In this document: one piece after another, positions 19,441 through 28,142 of the stretch
How positions within the stretch are numbered: position 1 is the first letter of the stretch
How the letters are laid out: every line of letters begins with the position of its first letter
Origin: Hydrogenophaga crassostreae
Lineage (GTDB): Bacteria > Pseudomonadota > Gammaproteobacteria > Burkholderiales > Burkholderiaceae_C
Direction of reading: 5' to 3'
Assembly: GCF_001761385.1 (NCBI RefSeq)
Contig: NZ_CP017476.1
Span: forward strand, 733,501 to 797,500
DNA: 64,000 nucleotides
Translations under genes and position numbers: made by a program
Notes under the pieces: generated by a model
Told to the model about the DNA's origin: nothing
What the model saw: only the letters and a program-made list of their open reading frames with translations
Databases searched by the model: none

Positions 19441-19686
19441 ATGCCGACTGTTCACGACCCTGAGCGCAAGCGTGCCTTGGTGATGCGCTTGAAGCGTGTT
19501 GAAGGCCAGTTGCGTGGCATTCAGAAGCTGATCGAAACCGACACCGACTGCGAAAAGGTGGCCCAACAGCTTTCAGCCGCCCGCAAAGCCCTGGACAAAA
19601 CCTTTTTCGCCATGGTCGGCTGTGTGATCGCTCAAGGCGATGTGCCAGCCGATGACGTGGCCGACATGTTGTCGCGCTTTTCCTGA
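19441..19686 (+). CDS. CsoR/FrmR-family transcriptional repressor, CstR-like
   Basis: 81-residue all-helical repressor. RLKRVEGQLRGIQKLIE is the conserved DNA-contacting first helix and ADDVADMLSRF the C-terminal helix. Cysteines are at 37 and 61. Cys37 matches the first ligand of CsoR, FrmR and CstR, whereas Cys61 is not at the exact position of the second site in either the copper (His) or persulfide (Cys) members as far as I can align by eye. The adjacent persulfide dioxygenase-rhodanese gene makes a reactive-sulfur sensor more likely than a copper or formaldehyde sensor. Confidence 0.8.
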   Translation: MPTVHDPERKRALVMRLKRVEGQLRGIQKLIETDTDCEKVAQQLSAARKALDKTFFAMVGCVIAQGDVPADDVADMLSRFS

Positions 19687-19735
19687 ACCTATTGCCATTC
19701 ACCAGGCCCGCCATTGCGGGCAAGGAGTCGCCGCC

Positions 19736-20851
19736 ATGAAACCGATTCAGCTGTTTGATACCGCTTCCAGCACCTACACCTATGTGTTGTTTGATCAATC
19801 CACGCGTGAGGCGTTGATCATCGATCCGGTGGACGAACAAATCGAGCGCGATCTGGATGCCTTGCGCGAATATGGGCTCAAACTGGTGTGGGCGGTGGAA
19901 ACCCATGCCCACGCCGACCACATCACCAGCGCAGGCAAGCTTGCCGAACTGGCGGGCGCCCGGACGGCGGCTCCCGTGGGCTGCAACATCGGCACCGCCG
20001 GCGTTCAGCTCAAGGACGGCGACACGCTGCAATTTGGTGGTGAAACCCTCAAAGCCCTGCACACGCCGGGCCATACCGCGGGCAGCATGAGTTTTGTCTG
20101 GCGCGACCATGTGTTCACCGGGGACACGCTGCTCATCAACGGTTGTGGTCGAACCGACTTCCAGTCGGGCAGTGCCAGTGACCTGTACCGCAGCCTCACG
20201 CAAACCCTGTTTACCTTGCCCGACGCGACCACCGTGTGGCCGGGCCACGATTACCAGGGCCGCACGCACTCCAGCATCGGGCAGGAAAAAACCTCAAACG
20301 CGCGGGTGGCGGGCAAATCCGAGGCCGAGTTCATCGCCATCATGGACGCGCTCAATCTGCCCAGGCCCAAGCGCATAGACGAAGCCGTTCCCGCCAACCT
20401 CACATCGGGGATTCGCCACGACGCCGACGGAGCCTTGCTGATGCAGCCGCGCGCCGTGGACGCGTCCTATGCGGGTGATGTGTCGCCTGCACTGGCCTGG
20501 CAATGGTTCCAGTCGGGCGAGGCCGCGATGGTTGATGTGCGCTCCGATGCCGAGCGCGAATGGGTGGGCTACGTACCCGGCGCCCTGCCACTGGCGTGGA
20601 AGCAGTGGCCCGGCATGGCCATGAACCCGGCGTTTGATGAGGGCGTCAGGCAGGCTGCGGCCAACGGCAAGAAACTGGTTTTGCTGTGCCGCAGCGGGGT
20701 GCGATCCATTGCCGCGGCCAAGCGGGCCACCGAACTGGGACTTGAGGCTTACAACATTCTCGAAGGATTTGAGGGCGATCCCGATGCCGACGCCCACCGA
20801 GGCAACAAGGGCGGATGGCGTCACCATGGCCTGCCCTGGCGCCAGAATTGA
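19736..20851 (+). CDS. Persulfide dioxygenase-rhodanese fusion (PRF/CstB-like)
   Basis: 371 residues in two parts. Residues about 1-240 form a metallo-beta-lactamase/ETHE1-like persulfide dioxygenase with ETHAHADH, HTPGHTAGS, FTGDTLLINGCGRTDFQ and WPGHDY. Residues about 265-371 form a rhodanese with the active-site loop CRSGVRS. It would oxidise glutathione persulfide to sulfite and move sulfane sulfur in the cytoplasm. The same fusion is known from Burkholderia PRF and staphylococcal CstB. The start at 19736 has AAGGAG upstream; the longer reading frame overlaps the repressor gene and is not used. Confidence 0.9.
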   Translation: MKPIQLFDTASSTYTYVLFDQSTREALIIDPVDEQIERDLDALREYGLKLVWAVETHAHADHITSAGKLAELAGARTAAPVGCNIGTAGVQLKDGDTLQFGGETLKALHTPGHTAGSMSFVWRDHVFTGDTLLINGCGRTDFQSGSASDLYRSLTQTLFTLPDATTVWPGHDYQGRTHSSIGQEKTSNARVAGKSEAEFIAIMDALNLPRPKRIDEAVPANLTSGIRHDADGALLMQPRAVDASYAGDVSPALAWQWFQSGEAAMVDVRSDAEREWVGYVPGALPLAWKQWPGMAMNPAFDEGVRQAAANGKKLVLLCRSGVRSIAAAKRATELGLEAYNILEGFEGDPDADAHRGNKGGWRHHGLPWRQN

Positions 20852-20914
20852 AGCGCGCAGCGGCGATCCGACCACCGGGAAAGCCCTCGTGCGCCGCGCA
20901 GGGATAATGCGCGC

Positions 20915-21688
20915 ATGACTTTTTTGGCGCTCGACGTTGGCAACACCCGCTTGAAGTGGGCCGTGTACGAAACCCCATGCGTGGGCGCGAAGCTGTTGGC
21001 GCATGGCGCGCAGTTTCTTGAAAACATCGAAACCCTGAGCGATGGCGAATGGACCTCGCTGGCTGAGCCGAAATGGGTGCTCGGCTGCGTGGTGGCGGGC
21101 GATCCCGTGAAACGGCGCGTGATGGAGCAACTCGACGAACTGTGGGATACGCAGCCGCAGTGGGTTGTTTCAACCGCTTCGGAAGCGGGCGTGAGCAACG
21201 GTTATGACCACCCTGCACGTTTGGGATCCGACCGCTGGGTGGCCATGATCGGTGCGCGTCAGCGCCTGCTCGCCAGTGGCCCGCCACGCCCATGCGTCGT
21301 GGTCATGGTCGGCACAGCGGTGACTGTGGAGGCCATCGACACGGAGGGCCGATTCCTGGGAGGCATCATTTTGCCGGGTCACGGCATCATGTTGCGGGCG
21401 CTGGAATCAGGTACGGCCGGGCTGCATGTGCCCACGGGCGACGTCTGTGATTTCCCCACCAACACAAGCGATGCCTTGACCAGTGGCGGCACTTTTGCCA
21501 TTTCGGGTGCGGTTCAGCGCATGGCCGACAACCTGCAGCGCCATTGCGGCGTGGTGCCTGCGGTCTACATGACCGGTGGTGCGGGCTGGAAGATGGCGCC
21601 CAGCATGTCCACGCCTTGTGAATTGGTGGACAGCCTCATTTTTGATGGCCTTCTGGAAATCGCTCACCGCCGCATGGCGCCAGGCTGA
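20915..21688 (+). CDS. coaX: Type III pantothenate kinase
   Basis: 257 residues. Catalyses the first step of coenzyme A synthesis. The ASKHA-fold phosphate motif LALDVGNTRLKWAVYE opens the protein, and GTAVTVEAIDTEGRFLGGIILPG and the TGGAGWKMAP region complete the nucleotide site. Type III kinases are typical where the type I enzyme is missing. In betaproteobacteria coaX often follows birA; no birA is seen here, and the upstream neighbour is the persulfide dioxygenase gene 63 bases away. Confidence 0.9.
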   Translation: MTFLALDVGNTRLKWAVYETPCVGAKLLAHGAQFLENIETLSDGEWTSLAEPKWVLGCVVAGDPVKRRVMEQLDELWDTQPQWVVSTASEAGVSNGYDHPARLGSDRWVAMIGARQRLLASGPPRPCVVVMVGTAVTVEAIDTEGRFLGGIILPGHGIMLRALESGTAGLHVPTGDVCDFPTNTSDALTSGGTFAISGAVQRMADNLQRHCGVVPAVYMTGGAGWKMAPSMSTPCELVDSLIFDGLLEIAHRRMAPG

Positions 21689-21730
21689 TGCGATGATCGG
21701 GGTCACCCTTCTCACTCACAGGAGCACACC

Positions 21731-21985
21731 TTGTCCGATCTCAACACCTTGTTCGAAGCCGCTGTGGCCAACTCCAAAAATCTCAGCGAGCGCCCCAACA
21801 ACGCCACCCTGCTGAAGATGTACGGCCTTTACAAACAGGCCACCGAGGGTGACGTGACCGAAAAAAAACCCGGTTTCAGCGATATGGTGGGGCGCGCCAA
21901 GTGGGACGCATGGAATGCGGTCAAAGGCGCGAGCACCGAAGTGGCTCAGCAGCAATACATTGATCTGATTGAATCGATGAGCTGA
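21731..21985 (+). CDS. Acyl-CoA-binding protein
   Basis: 84-residue four-helix ACBP, a soluble carrier of long-chain acyl-CoA. The family core is clear: LYKQATEGDV, KPGFSDMVGRAKWDAWNAVKG and the Tyr in QQQYIDLIE. The start codon is TTG, preceded at eight bases by AGGAG; no ATG lies nearby in frame. It follows coaX by 42 bases on the same strand. ACBPs are common in eukaryotes and present in a minority of bacteria, including many Burkholderiales. Confidence 0.92.
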   Translation: MSDLNTLFEAAVANSKNLSERPNNATLLKMYGLYKQATEGDVTEKKPGFSDMVGRAKWDAWNAVKGASTEVAQQQYIDLIESMS

Positions 21986-22036
21986 GCCCCGGCGCTTTCC
22001 GGTGCCCACCGCTGGCCACCCTGAACAGGGGAGGGC

Positions 22037-22360
22037 TCAAGTGGGCTTTTTTGCGCGTGGTTTGGGGTGGTTCCTGGCCAGCAGATCGTCAAGATGCTTG
22101 ACGATCTCACCTTCTATCTGCGCTTTAAAGGCGCTGAGCAAAAAGCCCAGCTGGGCGTTCAGCTCAAAGTGGTCGCTGCAAATGGTGAGCGTGCCTTTGA
22201 CACCTGGGCGGCTGAACTGCAGTTCATCGCTGTCTTCGCCCGGAGCATAGGCGCATGCCATTTCCAGCTTGGATTGGGCTTCTTGCGACCATTGGGCGGC
22301 AATTTCCCGCGCAGCGTTCAGGCCCAGTTTGTGTGCACGGTGAATATGGATATCGGCCAT
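22037..22360 (-). CDS. Polyhydroxyalkanoic acid system family protein
   Basis: 107 residues matching the small family associated with PHA granule loci: MADIHIHRAHKLGLNAAREIAAQW at the start, TLTICSDHFELNAQLGFLLSAFKAQIEGEI in the middle. Its biochemical role is not established. No PHA synthase or phasin is adjacent here. It sits 22 bases downstream of the aminopeptidase lipoprotein gene and may be the last gene of that leftward unit. Confidence 0.82.
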   Translation of the reverse strand: MADIHIHRAHKLGLNAAREIAAQWSQEAQSKLEMACAYAPGEDSDELQFSRPGVKGTLTICSDHFELNAQLGFLLSAFKAQIEGEIVKHLDDLLARNHPKPRAKKPT

Positions 22361-22382
22361 GGGGTGAGGTCGTGGTTTGAGG

Positions 22383-23474
22383 TCAGTGGCTGCTGGCGGT
22401 TGAGGCAGGGCTCAGGGCGCGCAGCTGGTTCAGGCGCTTGTCCGGCGTTTCATTGGCCAGTTGGCGAACGGCTTCAAAGAAACGGTCAAAGCTCTGCCCC
22501 TCGCGCTGGAACAAGGCTTCAAACGCGGGCACCCAATCGTCGTAGGCGGCCTGTGCGCCAAAGCTGGCGTTGTTGGCCTGGGCAACCCATTTGTCATAGC
22601 CTTTGAAACCGCTCCACTGGTCACGCAGCGTGGCAAATTGGATATGGAACTCGCTCATGACACCGGCCTTGTCTGCGCGCTTGGCTTCGTCGCTACGGGC
22701 GGGATCTTCGTAGATGGTTCGCAACCGGTCGCGTGTGCGGCGGGTGAGCTCGCGAAACGCCCGCCGGCGGGATTCAAAGGCTTGGTACTGCGTGCGCGCA
22801 GTGCCGGTGGACTGCGCCAGCCAGCGCTCGCCGCCAAGGCGCTCCACCGCGGTGGCGAACGATTCGTTGAAGGCGGTGTCCCCCGAGACGTAAACCACCT
22901 GATGGGCGAGTTCGTGAAAGATCAGGCGGGCGAGTTCGCCTTCAGGGTAGCCGATGAAGGTGTTGAGCAAGGGGTCGCCACCGGCCCAGTTGGTCCAGCC
23001 CAGGGTGGAGTAAGCGGGAACGGGGTACACAGCCACTTCCAGTTCGCTGGGCAGGCTGCTGGCAAACGTGCGGGCGTCACCCTCATCAAAATAGCCCCGG
23101 TAGCCCACGCAACCGACCACGGGGAAGCACCACTGGTTGAGCTTGAGCGACAAGGGTGGCGCGGCGACCACGTTATAGACCGCGGCTTTGCGGTGCAGGT
23201 CGGCGTAGCGCCGGTAGCTGTCGTTGTCAGGGAGCTGGAGTTCGCTGGAAGCAAAGGCGCGGATGCGCTGGGCGAGCAGCAAGCGCTTGCGCAGGGCCTC
23301 TGGCGTTTGGGCGTCGGCGAGCCAGTCGTCGATGGGCCTGGCTGCGTGCATCAGTTTCAGATGCCCGGAGACCGATTGCCAGTAATAACCCATGCCATGG
23401 CTCGAGCTGGCGCAGGCGCTGAGCACCAGCGCTGCAAGCAGCAAACCCGCCATGCGCACCGTTCGAAGGCTCAT
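22383..23474 (-). CDS. Putative zinc aminopeptidase lipoprotein
   Basis: 363 residues with a lipoprotein signal ending in LSAC. The zinc-protease helix RLIFHELAHQVVYV provides HExxH, and NESFATAVERLG downstream supplies a likely third ligand glutamate. This matches the uncharacterised bacterial aminopeptidase family of PF10023 type. It should be membrane anchored and face the periplasm. Its start overlaps the stop of the molybdoenzyme gene by four bases, so the two are translationally coupled although no shared function is evident. Confidence 0.8.
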   Translation of the reverse strand: MSLRTVRMAGLLLAALVLSACASSSHGMGYYWQSVSGHLKLMHAARPIDDWLADAQTPEALRKRLLLAQRIRAFASSELQLPDNDSYRRYADLHRKAAVYNVVAAPPLSLKLNQWCFPVVGCVGYRGYFDEGDARTFASSLPSELEVAVYPVPAYSTLGWTNWAGGDPLLNTFIGYPEGELARLIFHELAHQVVYVSGDTAFNESFATAVERLGGERWLAQSTGTARTQYQAFESRRRAFRELTRRTRDRLRTIYEDPARSDEAKRADKAGVMSEFHIQFATLRDQWSGFKGYDKWVAQANNASFGAQAAYDDWVPAFEALFQREGQSFDRFFEAVRQLANETPDKRLNQLRALSPASTASSH

Positions 23475-25531
23475 GCCATGTCGCGCTCAACCTGCACCAG
23501 GCAGTCGTAGAACACCGGGCCATTGCCCATGTCGGTCACTTGCTGGCTGGTGAGCTGGTTGACGTTGGTGCCATCCATCCCCAGCTTGCGCCACCAGATG
23601 CCCAGACCGTTGACCACGCCCGGACGCGCGCGCTTGGAAATCTGCACCTTGCAGCGGTGCTCGCCGCGCTGGTTGTACACCCGCACGACTTGCCCGCTTT
23701 CGATGCCGCGCGAAGCGGCGTCGTCGGCGTGGATTTCCAGCAGCGGCTCGCCTTCGATGTCGCGCAGGCTTTTCACGTTGACGAAGCTGGAGTTGAGGAA
23801 GTTGCGCGCGGGGGGCGAAATCATGGCCAGCGGAAATCTCGCGTCGCTGCCAACGGCTTCGAAGTTGGGCAGGTGATCGGGCAAAGGATCGAGCCCGCGC
23901 GCGGCCAGGCGGCTGCTGGTGAATTCGCAGCGGCCCGATGGTGTGGGGAACTTGCCTTCTGCGAAGGGCGCTTCGGGCAATGGCAGGGTGGCGTAGCCTT
24001 GGTCCATCAGGGTGTCGAAGCTGACGGTTTCGCCGAAGGCGGTCTTGGCCAAGGTCTCATCGCTGTCCTGGAAGCAGGGATCGTCGAATCCCATACGCGC
24101 TGCCAGCGCCCGGAAAATGCTGGCGTTGCTGCGGGCTTCGCCCTGCGGGGCGATGGCAGGCTGGTTGAGCAGCACGTCGGTGTGGCCGTAGGCGGCGTGC
24201 ACATCCCAGTGTTCGAGCTGGGTGGTGGCCGGCAGGATGATGTCGGCGTAGTCGGCGGTGTCGGTCTGGAAATGCTCCAGCACGACGGTAAACAGGTCTT
24301 CGCGGGCGAAGCCTTTGACCACCTGGCTCGAATCGGGCGCCACCGCCACAGGGTTGCTGTTGTAGACGATCAAGGCTTCCACCCTGGGGCCGAAATCCGG
24401 CGAGCTTTCGCGCTGCAAATCGTTGCCCACGGTGATCATGTTCAGCAGGCGCGGAGTGCGCCCGGCGAGCAAATCGGGGCGGTGCAGCGCGGCGCGTTGC
24501 ACCGGAAAATGGCCGCTCGAAGACAGCAACATACCGCCTGCCCGTTGCCGCCAGGCGCCAACCAGCGCGGGCAGGCAGGCCACGGCGCGCACAGCGTTGC
24601 CGCCGCCGCGCACACGTTGCATGCCGTAGTTCAGCCGGATCGCGGCGGGTTTTGTCGTGCCGTAGGCCTTTGCCAGATCGATGATCTGTTGCTCCGCAAT
24701 GCCGCAGACCTCGGCGGCCCGCTCCGGCGGCCACAACATGGCCCGTTCGCGCAAGGCCTCCCAGCCCAGGGTGTGGTGCTCGATGTAGTCGTGGTCCAGC
24801 CAGTCGTGGGTGATGAGCTGGTGCATCAGCGACAGCGCGAGCGCCGCATCGGTGCCAGGGCGCAGGGCGATGTGTTCGTGGCACTTGTCGGCGGTTTCCG
24901 AGCGGCGCGGATCAATGCACACGAGGCGCGCGCCGTTGCGTTTCGCCTGGTTGGCCAGGCGCCAGAAATGCAGGTTGCTGGCAATCGAATTGCTGCCCCA
25001 GATCAGGATGAGTTGTGACTCGGCGAAGTGCTCCAGCTGCATGCCCACTTTGGCGCCAAAGGTGTTGATCAGCGCTTCTCCGCCAGCGGTTGAACAAATG
25101 GTGCGCTCCAGCAACGAGGCGCCTAGCCGGTTGAAAAACCGCGCGGCCATGCCTTCGCTTTGCACCTGACCCATGGTGCCGGCGTAGCTGTAAGGCAATA
25201 TGGCCTCCGGGTTTTGCGCTGCAATGGGCTTGAGTCGCGCAGCGATGGTGTCCAGTGCTTCGTCCCAGCCGATGGGCTCAAACTGGCCGCTGCCTTTGGC
25301 TCCCGTGCGCTTCAGCGGTGTGAGGATGCGCTCGGGGTGGTAGGTGCGCTCGGTGTAGCGCGAGACCTTGGTGCACAGCGCACCATCGGTGTGGCGGTGG
25401 TCGGGGTTGCCTTGCACCCGGATGGCCACGCCGTTTTCAACGGTGGTGATCAGGGCGCAGGTGTCGGGGCAGTCGTGTGGGCAAGCGCCACGGACGGTTG
25501 TCTGCAAACCGCTGGTTTCTGCGGATGTCAT
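23471..25531 (-). CDS. Molybdopterin-dependent oxidoreductase (DMSO reductase family)
   Basis: 686 residues. The N-terminal CPHDCPDTC plus a later Cys in GALCTKVSRYTERTYHPERIL forms a 4Fe-4S site. LPYSYAGTMGQVQSEGMAARFF and the large central domain bind bis-MGD, and the C-terminal barrel begins near PLAMISPPARNFLNSSF. No twin-arginine signal is seen, so it is probably cytoplasmic. Soluble members include formate dehydrogenase-like and assimilatory enzymes. The substrate is unknown, and no partner iron-sulfur or membrane subunit is adjacent. Confidence 0.85.
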   Translation of the reverse strand: MTSAETSGLQTTVRGACPHDCPDTCALITTVENGVAIRVQGNPDHRHTDGALCTKVSRYTERTYHPERILTPLKRTGAKGSGQFEPIGWDEALDTIAARLKPIAAQNPEAILPYSYAGTMGQVQSEGMAARFFNRLGASLLERTICSTAGGEALINTFGAKVGMQLEHFAESQLILIWGSNSIASNLHFWRLANQAKRNGARLVCIDPRRSETADKCHEHIALRPGTDAALALSLMHQLITHDWLDHDYIEHHTLGWEALRERAMLWPPERAAEVCGIAEQQIIDLAKAYGTTKPAAIRLNYGMQRVRGGGNAVRAVACLPALVGAWRQRAGGMLLSSSGHFPVQRAALHRPDLLAGRTPRLLNMITVGNDLQRESSPDFGPRVEALIVYNSNPVAVAPDSSQVVKGFAREDLFTVVLEHFQTDTADYADIILPATTQLEHWDVHAAYGHTDVLLNQPAIAPQGEARSNASIFRALAARMGFDDPCFQDSDETLAKTAFGETVSFDTLMDQGYATLPLPEAPFAEGKFPTPSGRCEFTSSRLAARGLDPLPDHLPNFEAVGSDARFPLAMISPPARNFLNSSFVNVKSLRDIEGEPLLEIHADDAASRGIESGQVVRVYNQRGEHRCKVQISKRARPGVVNGLGIWWRKLGMDGTNVNQLTSQQVTDMGNGPVFYDCLVQVERDMA

Positions 25532-25625
25532 AAATGTATCTATGTGTTCTAGTGTGCCAGCGCAAGAATGCGGGGAGATCCAGAGTGACCAAAAAGGCGC
25601 CTCAGAATATCAGGAGATTTTCATC

Positions 25626-26780
25626 ATGCTACGACGTCAGGCGCTCCTACAAGGGGCAGGTTTGCTGGGGGCCGCCTCTTTGGGCGCCTTTCCACGTCTA
25701 AGCCACGCGCAGCAGCTCGCCGGGTTGACCGGTGAAAAAATTGTTTTGGGCCAGTCGGCCGCGTTCAGCGGTCATTCGGAGCAGTTGGGGCTGCAGTTAT
25801 TCCTCGGTGCCAAGCTGTATTTTGATGCGCTGAACGCCCAGGGGGGTGTCAACGGGCGCACCATCGAGATCAGCCGCCTGGACGACGGCAACGACGCCGC
25901 CCGCTGTGTGAGCAATACGCGCAGCTTGATCGAGCAAGGTGTGTTTGCCCTGTTCGGGTATGTGGGCACGCTCACCTCCCAAGCTGCCTTGCCTTTGGCA
26001 AGCGCAGAAAGAATGCCGTTTTTTGCACCCAGTACGGGTGACGCAGCCTTGCGTGAGCCGTTCAACCGTTATGCCTTTCATTTGCGCGCTTCGTACGCCG
26101 ATGAAACCGCGGCCATCGTGAAGCAATTCAAGTCGGTCGGGACGAAGCGCATTGCCATTTTTTACGAAAACAATACCCACGGCAAGACGGTGGTCGCCGG
26201 GCTGGAGCGCGCGCTGAAAGAGGCTCAACTGGCGCCCGTCGCCAGCGCCATGGTCGAGCGCAACTCCACAGAAGTAGGGGACGCGGTCAAAACCATTCTT
26301 GCGAGCCACCCCGAAGCCATCGTGCAAATCAGCAGCTACCAGGCCAGCGCCGCATTTGTGCGCAGGGCACGCAGCCAGGGCTTTACGCGCAACTTTTACA
26401 ACGTGTCGTTCGTGGGCACGCAGGCACTTCTGGACGAGCTGGGTTCCGTGGCGCGAGGGGTGGTGGTCAGCCAGGTGATGCCCTTCCCCTACAACACGGC
26501 CATTCCCATTGCTGCCGAGTATCTGAAATCCCTGAAAGACAAACGGGGCATCGCGCCCAACTACTCGGGCATGGAAGGGTTTGTGGCGGCCAAGGCGTTC
26601 ACCGAAGGTGTCAAACGGGCCGGGCGCAACCTCACCCGAGAGGGCTTTGTCGATGCGATGGCCGGTATGCAAAAGCACAACCTGGGAGGCTATGTGCTGG
26701 ACTTTGGCACGCAACAGCGGGTGGGCTCAAGCTTTGTTGAACTGACTTTGCTCACCGAAGACGGCAAGGTGCGCCGCTGA
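25626..26780 (+). CDS. Branched-chain amino acid-type ABC substrate-binding protein
   Basis: 384 residues with a signal peptide (LLQGAGLLGAASLGAFPRLSHAQ) and a type-1 periplasmic binding fold of the LivK kind: IVLGQSAAFSGHSEQLG, LYFDALNAQGGVNGRTIE, NTHGKTVVAGLE. It would bind a small ligand in the periplasm. No permease or ATPase genes are nearby, so it either serves a transporter encoded elsewhere or acts as a sensor domain partner. Its next neighbours downstream are two metallohydrolases. Confidence 0.85.
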   Translation: MLRRQALLQGAGLLGAASLGAFPRLSHAQQLAGLTGEKIVLGQSAAFSGHSEQLGLQLFLGAKLYFDALNAQGGVNGRTIEISRLDDGNDAARCVSNTRSLIEQGVFALFGYVGTLTSQAALPLASAERMPFFAPSTGDAALREPFNRYAFHLRASYADETAAIVKQFKSVGTKRIAIFYENNTHGKTVVAGLERALKEAQLAPVASAMVERNSTEVGDAVKTILASHPEAIVQISSYQASAAFVRRARSQGFTRNFYNVSFVGTQALLDELGSVARGVVVSQVMPFPYNTAIPIAAEYLKSLKDKRGIAPNYSGMEGFVAAKAFTEGVKRAGRNLTREGFVDAMAGMQKHNLGGYVLDFGTQQRVGSSFVELTLLTEDGKVRR

Positions 26781-26912
26781 ATGCCGCTGTTGAGCGGCAC
26801 AGCAGGCCGGCGGGTGTCCCGTCGGTTTCGCTCCTTGCCTGCTCATTGGTTACGATGAAGCTCGTTGTGCGCCGGTGTTCCCCGGAACCGCCCCAGACCC
26901 ATCGAGGATTCC

Positions 26913-28142
26913 ATGAAACTGATCGACTCCATCTTGACCCAAGCCGCCGGCATGGCGGTTGTTCGCCGCGATATCCATGCCCACCCCGAACTGTGTTTTG
27001 AAGAGCAGCGCACCGCCGATGTGGTGGCCGCCAAGCTGACCGAATGGGGCATACCGATTCACCGGGGTCTGGGCACCACCGGCGTTGTCGGCATCGTGCA
27101 TGGGCGCGACGGCGGAAAAAGCGGCAAGGCCATTGGCTTGCGAGCCGATATCGATGCCCTGCCCATGCAGGAATTCAACACCTTTGCCCACAAGAGCCAG
27201 CACGCCGGCAAGATGCACGCTTGCGGCCACGACGGCCACACCGCCATGCTGTTGGCCGCTGCGCAGCATTTCGCCAAACACCGCGACTTCGACGGCACGG
27301 TCTACCTGATCTTCCAGCCGGCTGAAGAAGGCGGCGGCGGCGCGCGGGAAATGATTGCCGATGGCCTGTTCAAGCAGTTCCCGATGGATGCCGTTTTTGG
27401 CATGCACAACTGGCCGGGCATGCCGGTGGGGACCTTCGCCGCGAGCACCGGGCCGGTGATGGCGTCTAGCAACGATTTTCGTATCGTCATCCATGGCAAG
27501 GGTTCGCACGCGGCCATGCCCAACAACGGCATCGACCCGGTGCCGGTGGCCTGCCAGATGGTTCAGGCCTTTCAGACCATCATTTCGCGCAACAAGAAGC
27601 CGGTGGACGCGGGCGTGATCTCGGTCACCATGATCCATACGGGCGAGGCGGTCAACGTGGTGCCTGACAGCTGTGAAATCCGCGGTACGGCGCGCACGTT
27701 CACCTTCGAAGTGCTCGACCTGATCGAGCAGCGCATGAAAGACATTGCCGAGCACACCTGCGCCGCCTTTGGCGCGACCTGCGAGTTCCATTTCCGCCGC
27801 AACTACCCGCCGACCGTGAACCACCCGGCCGAAACGGCGTTCGTGCGCGAGGTGCTGACCGAAATCGTGGGCGCCGAGCAGGTGTGGAACCAGGAGCCCA
27901 CCATGGGGGCGGAAGATTTCTCTTTCATGCTGCAGGAACGCCCCGGCTGCTACCTGTTCATTGGCAACGGTGAGGGGGCACACCGCGCAGGGTATGAAGG
28001 CGGGGGGCACGATGTTGGCCCCTGCATGCTGCACAACCCGCACTACGACTTCAACGACGACCTCATTCCGCTGGGGGCCACGTTCTGGGTGCGCACGGTC
28101 GAGCAATGGATGGCCAGAGTGGCCGCAGGGGCAGCAGCATGA
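26913..28142 (+). CDS. M20-family amidohydrolase (hippurate hydrolase-like)
   Basis: 409 residues of the M20D amidohydrolase type. Metal ligands are seen in HACGHDGHTAMLLAAA and QPAEEGGGGAREMI, and GAEDFSFML near the C-terminus. The dimerisation insert begins about FRIVIHGKGSHAAMPN. The family cleaves N-acyl amino acids such as hippurate. The ATG at 26913 has GAGGA before it. Its stop overlaps the start of the DUF2817 gene by four bases, so the two hydrolases are co-expressed. Confidence 0.88.
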   Translation: MKLIDSILTQAAGMAVVRRDIHAHPELCFEEQRTADVVAAKLTEWGIPIHRGLGTTGVVGIVHGRDGGKSGKAIGLRADIDALPMQEFNTFAHKSQHAGKMHACGHDGHTAMLLAAAQHFAKHRDFDGTVYLIFQPAEEGGGGAREMIADGLFKQFPMDAVFGMHNWPGMPVGTFAASTGPVMASSNDFRIVIHGKGSHAAMPNNGIDPVPVACQMVQAFQTIISRNKKPVDAGVISVTMIHTGEAVNVVPDSCEIRGTARTFTFEVLDLIEQRMKDIAEHTCAAFGATCEFHFRRNYPPTVNHPAETAFVREVLTEIVGAEQVWNQEPTMGAEDFSFMLQERPGCYLFIGNGEGAHRAGYEGGGHDVGPCMLHNPHYDFNDDLIPLGATFWVRTVEQWMARVAAGAAA

